Positions 7,349-8,335 of a DNA stretch of 8,335 nt are shown here, one piece after another. Under the pieces are notes generated by a model, which made no database searches, was not told where the DNA came from, and worked only from the letters and a program-made list of their open reading frames with translations. Origin of the DNA: Thalassospira sp. UBA1131 (GTDB taxonomy: Bacteria; Pseudomonadota; Alphaproteobacteria; Rhodospirillales; Thalassospiraceae); contig NZ_DCAO01000070.1 of NCBI RefSeq assembly GCF_002311515.1, positions 56,427-64,761 of the forward strand. Reading direction: 5' to 3'. Positions within the stretch are counted from its first letter, which is position 1. Each line of letters begins with the position of its first letter. Position numbers and translations under genes: made by a program.

Positions 7349-7377
7349 TATCTATGTGCAACGGGGTTACACCACAA
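7349..7377 (-). promoter_or_regulatory. possible sigma-70-type promoter of acnA
   Basis: Read on the minus strand, TTGTGG (7377-7372) and TAGATA (7354-7349) are separated by exactly 17 nt. Each box matches the consensus at only 3 of 6 positions. The predicted transcript would start near 7342 and carry a leader of about 100 nt with small dyads at 7269-7282 and 7288-7298. This is a weak call resting on spacing and position only. Confidence 0.25.
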
Positions 7378-7437
7378 TTCCCTTTGAAAGTCCAGACCCC
7401 GAAAAGGGGTATTGGTGAAAACCCGTTGATCACAGCA

Positions 7438-7455
7438 TGTTGGCAAAGCCCAACA
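7438..7455. repeat. inverted repeat TGTTGG-N6-CCAACA
   Basis: Perfect 6-bp arms at 7438-7443 and 7450-7455 with a 6-nt spacer, about 200 nt upstream of acnA. An operator half-site geometry is plausible, but no matching regulator family is recognised. Confidence 0.3.
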
Positions 7456-7615
7456 AGCAGTCAAACGGCTTTAGACGATATGTGCCGTGGCTTTTGGCCT
7501 TTCAATAGGACAGGCAAAGCACGGAGTCTGTTTTTTCCTGACATGTTTATAAAGCCGCCGGCATTCGCGGCAATGAATGTCGGTGTGGGGCGCAGGATCC
7601 GGACGCCTGTAACGA

Positions 7616-7634
7616 CGACTCCGCACCGGAGTCG
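7616..7634. repeat. perfect 8-bp hairpin CGACTCCG-CAC-CGGAGTCG
   Basis: CGACTCCG (7616-7623) and CGGAGTCG (7627-7634) pair perfectly around a CAC loop. CGGAGTC also occurs at 7522-7528, giving the 5' arm an alternative partner about 90 nt upstream. No T-tract follows on either strand, so it is not an intrinsic terminator. It lies 32 nt before the larger fold at 7667-7759 and may belong to the same transcript. Confidence 0.4.
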
Positions 7635-7666
7635 GGGCGGCGGGTTCGGATTTGCCTGCAAAGCGA

Positions 7667-7759
7667 CAGGTTCCCAATGCGCGCGAATTGTGCGGTGCAT
7701 GATTACGAAAGATTTTTGCATTGCGGTGTTTTCGCGTGCCGTCTGCGACCTGCAACCTG
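7667..7759 (+). ncRNA. candidate structured RNA (nested three-helix hairpin)
   Basis: Three nested helices can be drawn by hand. P0 is CAGGTT (7667-7672) with AACCTG (7754-7759). P1 is 7679-7687 with 7731-7739, 9 bp including one G-U. P2 is GCGGTGCA (7692-7699) with TGCATTGC (7717-7724), 8 bp including two G-U. The apical loop is 17 nt. The three G-U pairs exist only in the plus-strand RNA; the minus-strand RNA would have C-A mismatches there. No promoter or terminator was found directly beside it and it matches no RNA family I recognise. It could be a small RNA, part of a long leader, or chance folding. Confidence 0.25.
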
Positions 7760-7825
7760 AGATAACGCTACGTAATCAAGGGTAGAGCGGTCAGTGTATT
7801 CTGTCGTCAAATAATTGTGCGGTGC
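7686..7825. repeat. 13-bp direct repeat AATTGTGCGGTGC, two exact copies
   Basis: AATTGTGCGGTGC occurs at 7686-7698 and again at 7813-7825, in the same orientation and 127 bp apart. A shorter relative, TTGCGGTG, lies at 7721-7728 between them. The first copy overlaps helices P1 and P2 of the candidate RNA fold; the second is about 40 bp upstream of the possible livG-type promoter. Paired regulator binding sites or a short duplication are possible readings. Confidence 0.5.
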
Positions 7826-7865
7826 GAATTTGTAGAAAACTCCCAACCCCTTGAGAATCATTGCA

Positions 7866-7894
7866 TTGACGCAATATGCTGAAATTGGTACTTA
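7866..7894 (+). promoter_or_regulatory. possible promoter of the livG-type gene
   Basis: TTGACG (7866-7871, 5 of 6 to the -35 consensus) is followed after 17 nt by TACTTA (7889-7894), a poor -10 in an A/T-rich run. The -35 box overlaps a dyad, ATTGC-N6-GCAAT (7860-7875). Transcription would start near 7901, leaving a leader of about 160 nt. The -35 box and spacing are good and the -10 is weak. Confidence 0.3.
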
Positions 7895-7906
7895 AATGCC
7901 TATTAA

Positions 7907-7959
7907 ATGTGTCAGGCCCGGTTTCCGTAAGGTCAGGGTCATAAAATAAACCGACACAT
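7907..7959 (+). promoter_or_regulatory. bulged stem-loop in the livG-type leader
   Basis: AAACCGACACAT (7948-7959) pairs continuously with ATGTGTC (7907-7913) and GGTTT (7920-7924) on the other side, leaving AGGCCC as a 6-nt bulge. That gives 12 Watson-Crick pairs and a 23-nt apical loop. It would form at the very 5' end of a transcript from the promoter proposed at 7866-7894. I do not recognise a known riboswitch class, and the role is unknown. Confidence 0.3.
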
Positions 7960-8001
7960 CATCAGGGAAACTGAACAGCGGTTTGCAAATTTTCACGCGA
8001 A

Positions 8002-8030
8002 AGAACCCGAAATGCGGTTCTGCGGCATTT
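8002..8030 (+). promoter_or_regulatory. two mutually exclusive hairpins before the livG-type start
   Basis: AGAACC (8002-8007) can pair with GGTTCT (8016-8021), or AAATGC (8010-8015) can pair with GCATTT (8025-8030). The second hairpin's 5' arm lies in the first one's loop and the first one's 3' arm in the second one's loop. Each has only 6 bp. The element ends 13 nt before the Shine-Dalgarno, so a translational effect is conceivable. A TGCGG triplet repeat (8013, 8021, 8030) overlaps it. Confidence 0.2.
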
Positions 8031-8042
8031 GCGGCCCAAGTC

Positions 8043-8050
8043 AGGGAGGA
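8043..8050 (+). promoter_or_regulatory. ribosome binding site of the livG-type gene
   Basis: AGGGAGGA lies 10 nt before the ATG at 8061. Another ATG (8051) directly abuts it but opens a frame that ends after 13 codons at 8092, and it is too close to the Shine-Dalgarno to be a good start. Confidence 0.75.
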
Positions 8051-8060
8051 ATGCGACGGC

Positions 8061-8335
8061 ATGACGTCACAGAGTCCTATTTTAGAGATTAGCGACGTGT
8101 CGCTTGTTTTCGGCGGTGTGCGTGCGCTGAGTGATGTCAGCTTCTCCGTTCAGCCGGGCGAGCTTTTCTCGATTATCGGCCCGAACGGTGCCGGTAAGAC
8201 ATCCATGCTGAACTGTGTTTCGGGGCGCTATACGCCAACGACCGGTTCGGTATCGTTCAAGGGCAAGGATGTTACCGGGCTCAAGCCGAATGATCGTGCC
8301 GAACTTGGTATCGGGCGTACGTTCCAGAACCTGGC
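8061..8335 (+). CDS. LivG-type ABC transporter ATP-binding protein, 5' part
   Basis: ATP-hydrolysing subunit of an ABC importer of the branched-chain amino acid (HAAT, Liv) class, acting on the cytoplasmic face of the inner membrane. The first 91 residues are visible; full proteins of this family have about 250. Seen: ILEISDVSLVFGGVRALSDV, Walker A GPNGAGKTS (40-48), a structurally typical SGRYTPTTGSVSF stretch (54-66), and LGIGRTFQNL (82-91) with the Q-loop Gln at 89. GIGRTFQN after a loop of this length is characteristic of LivG rather than LivF. The signature motif, Walker B and the switch His lie beyond the window. The start is fixed by AGGGAGGA and the family's N-terminus. Substrate is not inferable: many such systems carry other amino acids, amides or aromatic acids. 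Permease and binding-protein genes are expected downstream. Confidence 0.93.
   Translation, partial: MTSQSPILEISDVSLVFGGVRALSDVSFSVQPGELFSIIGPNGAGKTSMLNCVSGRYTPTTGSVSFKGKDVTGLKPNDRAELGIGRTFQNL

Larger units (their letters stand above)
7241..8060. other. 820-nt divergent non-coding region between acnA and the livG-type gene
   Basis: No convincing protein gene is visible on either strand. The open frames here (for example a GTG-started one at 7321-7785 plus, and 7461-7721 minus) lack a ribosome binding site and any recognisable family, and are rich in Cys, Arg and Pro. The region is instead dense with inverted repeats. From the acnA side these include CTTGTC-GT-GACAAG (7269-7282), CCGAC-C-GTCGG (7288-7298), a CRP-like dyad (7327-7342), ACATA-TC-TATGT (7346-7357), ACCCC-GAAAA-GGGGT (7396-7410), TGTTGG-N6-CCAACA (7438-7455) and an 8-bp hairpin (7616-7634). 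A nested fold (7667-7759) and two leader structures near the livG start follow. A T6 run at 7531-7536 has no adjacent strong stem. The length and structure suggest regulatory sequence and perhaps a small RNA. Confidence 0.6.

Noticed and set aside
7637..7656. tRNA-like T-arm (GGTTCGGAT)
   Set aside because: The stem would need wobble pairs, the conserved A in the T-loop is G, and no acceptor, D or anticodon arms can be placed around it.
7461..7721. 86-codon minus-strand frame in the acnA-livG gap
   Set aside because: No Shine-Dalgarno and no recognisable domain; the opposite and shifted frames look equally open.
7321..7785. 154-codon GTG-started plus-strand frame
   Set aside because: No Shine-Dalgarno, Cys/Arg-rich, no family resemblance, and it runs through several inverted repeats.
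7896..7949. 17-codon ATG frame in the livG-type leader
   Set aside because: No Shine-Dalgarno and its sequence is explained by the stem-loop at 7907-7959.
8062..8069. TGACGTCA palindrome
   Set aside because: It falls on the start codon of the livG-type gene and is explained by coding sequence; an 8-bp palindrome alone is not evidence.
8051..8092. 13-codon upstream frame overlapping the livG-type start
   Set aside because: Its ATG abuts the Shine-Dalgarno with no spacing, so initiation there is unlikely.

Overview
The window looks like chromosomal DNA of an alphaproteobacterium, probably a marine Rhodospirillales member such as Thalassospira. This is inferred from the style of the aconitase and LivG-type proteins, the moderate GC content and the codon use; no marker gene fixes the taxon. 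It holds three complete genes and two partial genes at the edges. I see no phage, transposon, CRISPR or rRNA/tRNA signal.

Layout, left to right: (1) at the left edge, on the minus strand, the first ~33 codons of a gene with a clear Sec signal peptide, running off the window. (2) A ~270-nt divergent gap rich in short inverted repeats. (3) A plus-strand sodium:neurotransmitter-symporter (NSS/SNF, LeuT-fold) transporter, 369-1709. (4) A shared bidirectional terminator between convergent genes. (5) On the minus strand, an 848-aa c-di-GMP signalling protein, 1790-4336, with architecture CBS-CBS-CBS-CBS-PAS-GGDEF(GADEF)-EAL. (6) A ~215-nt gap with a strong acnA terminator and a palindrome. (7) Aconitate hydratase AcnA on the minus strand, 4553-7240, upstream of and codirectional with the signalling gene but separated from it by the terminator. 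(8) An unusually long (820-nt) non-coding divergent region. (9) The first 91 codons of a LivG-type ABC-transporter ATPase on the plus strand, 8061 to the right edge.

The genes do not form one operon or pathway. AcnA is a TCA-cycle enzyme. The multidomain protein probably degrades c-di-GMP in response to an adenylate-type ligand (CBS) and a PAS signal. The two transporters handle small organic substrates, probably amino acids.

The least explained DNA is 7241-8060. It carries a CRP-like dyad (CGTGA-N6-TCACG) near a possible acnA promoter and a perfect 8-bp hairpin at 7616-7634. It also has a nested three-helix fold (7667-7759) whose G-U pairs favour the plus-strand RNA, and an exact 13-bp direct repeat 127 bp apart. 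The livG-type leader holds a bulged 12-bp stem and a pair of mutually exclusive hairpins. These are pattern observations made by eye. The best candidate for something undescribed is a small RNA or cis-regulatory leader in this gap.
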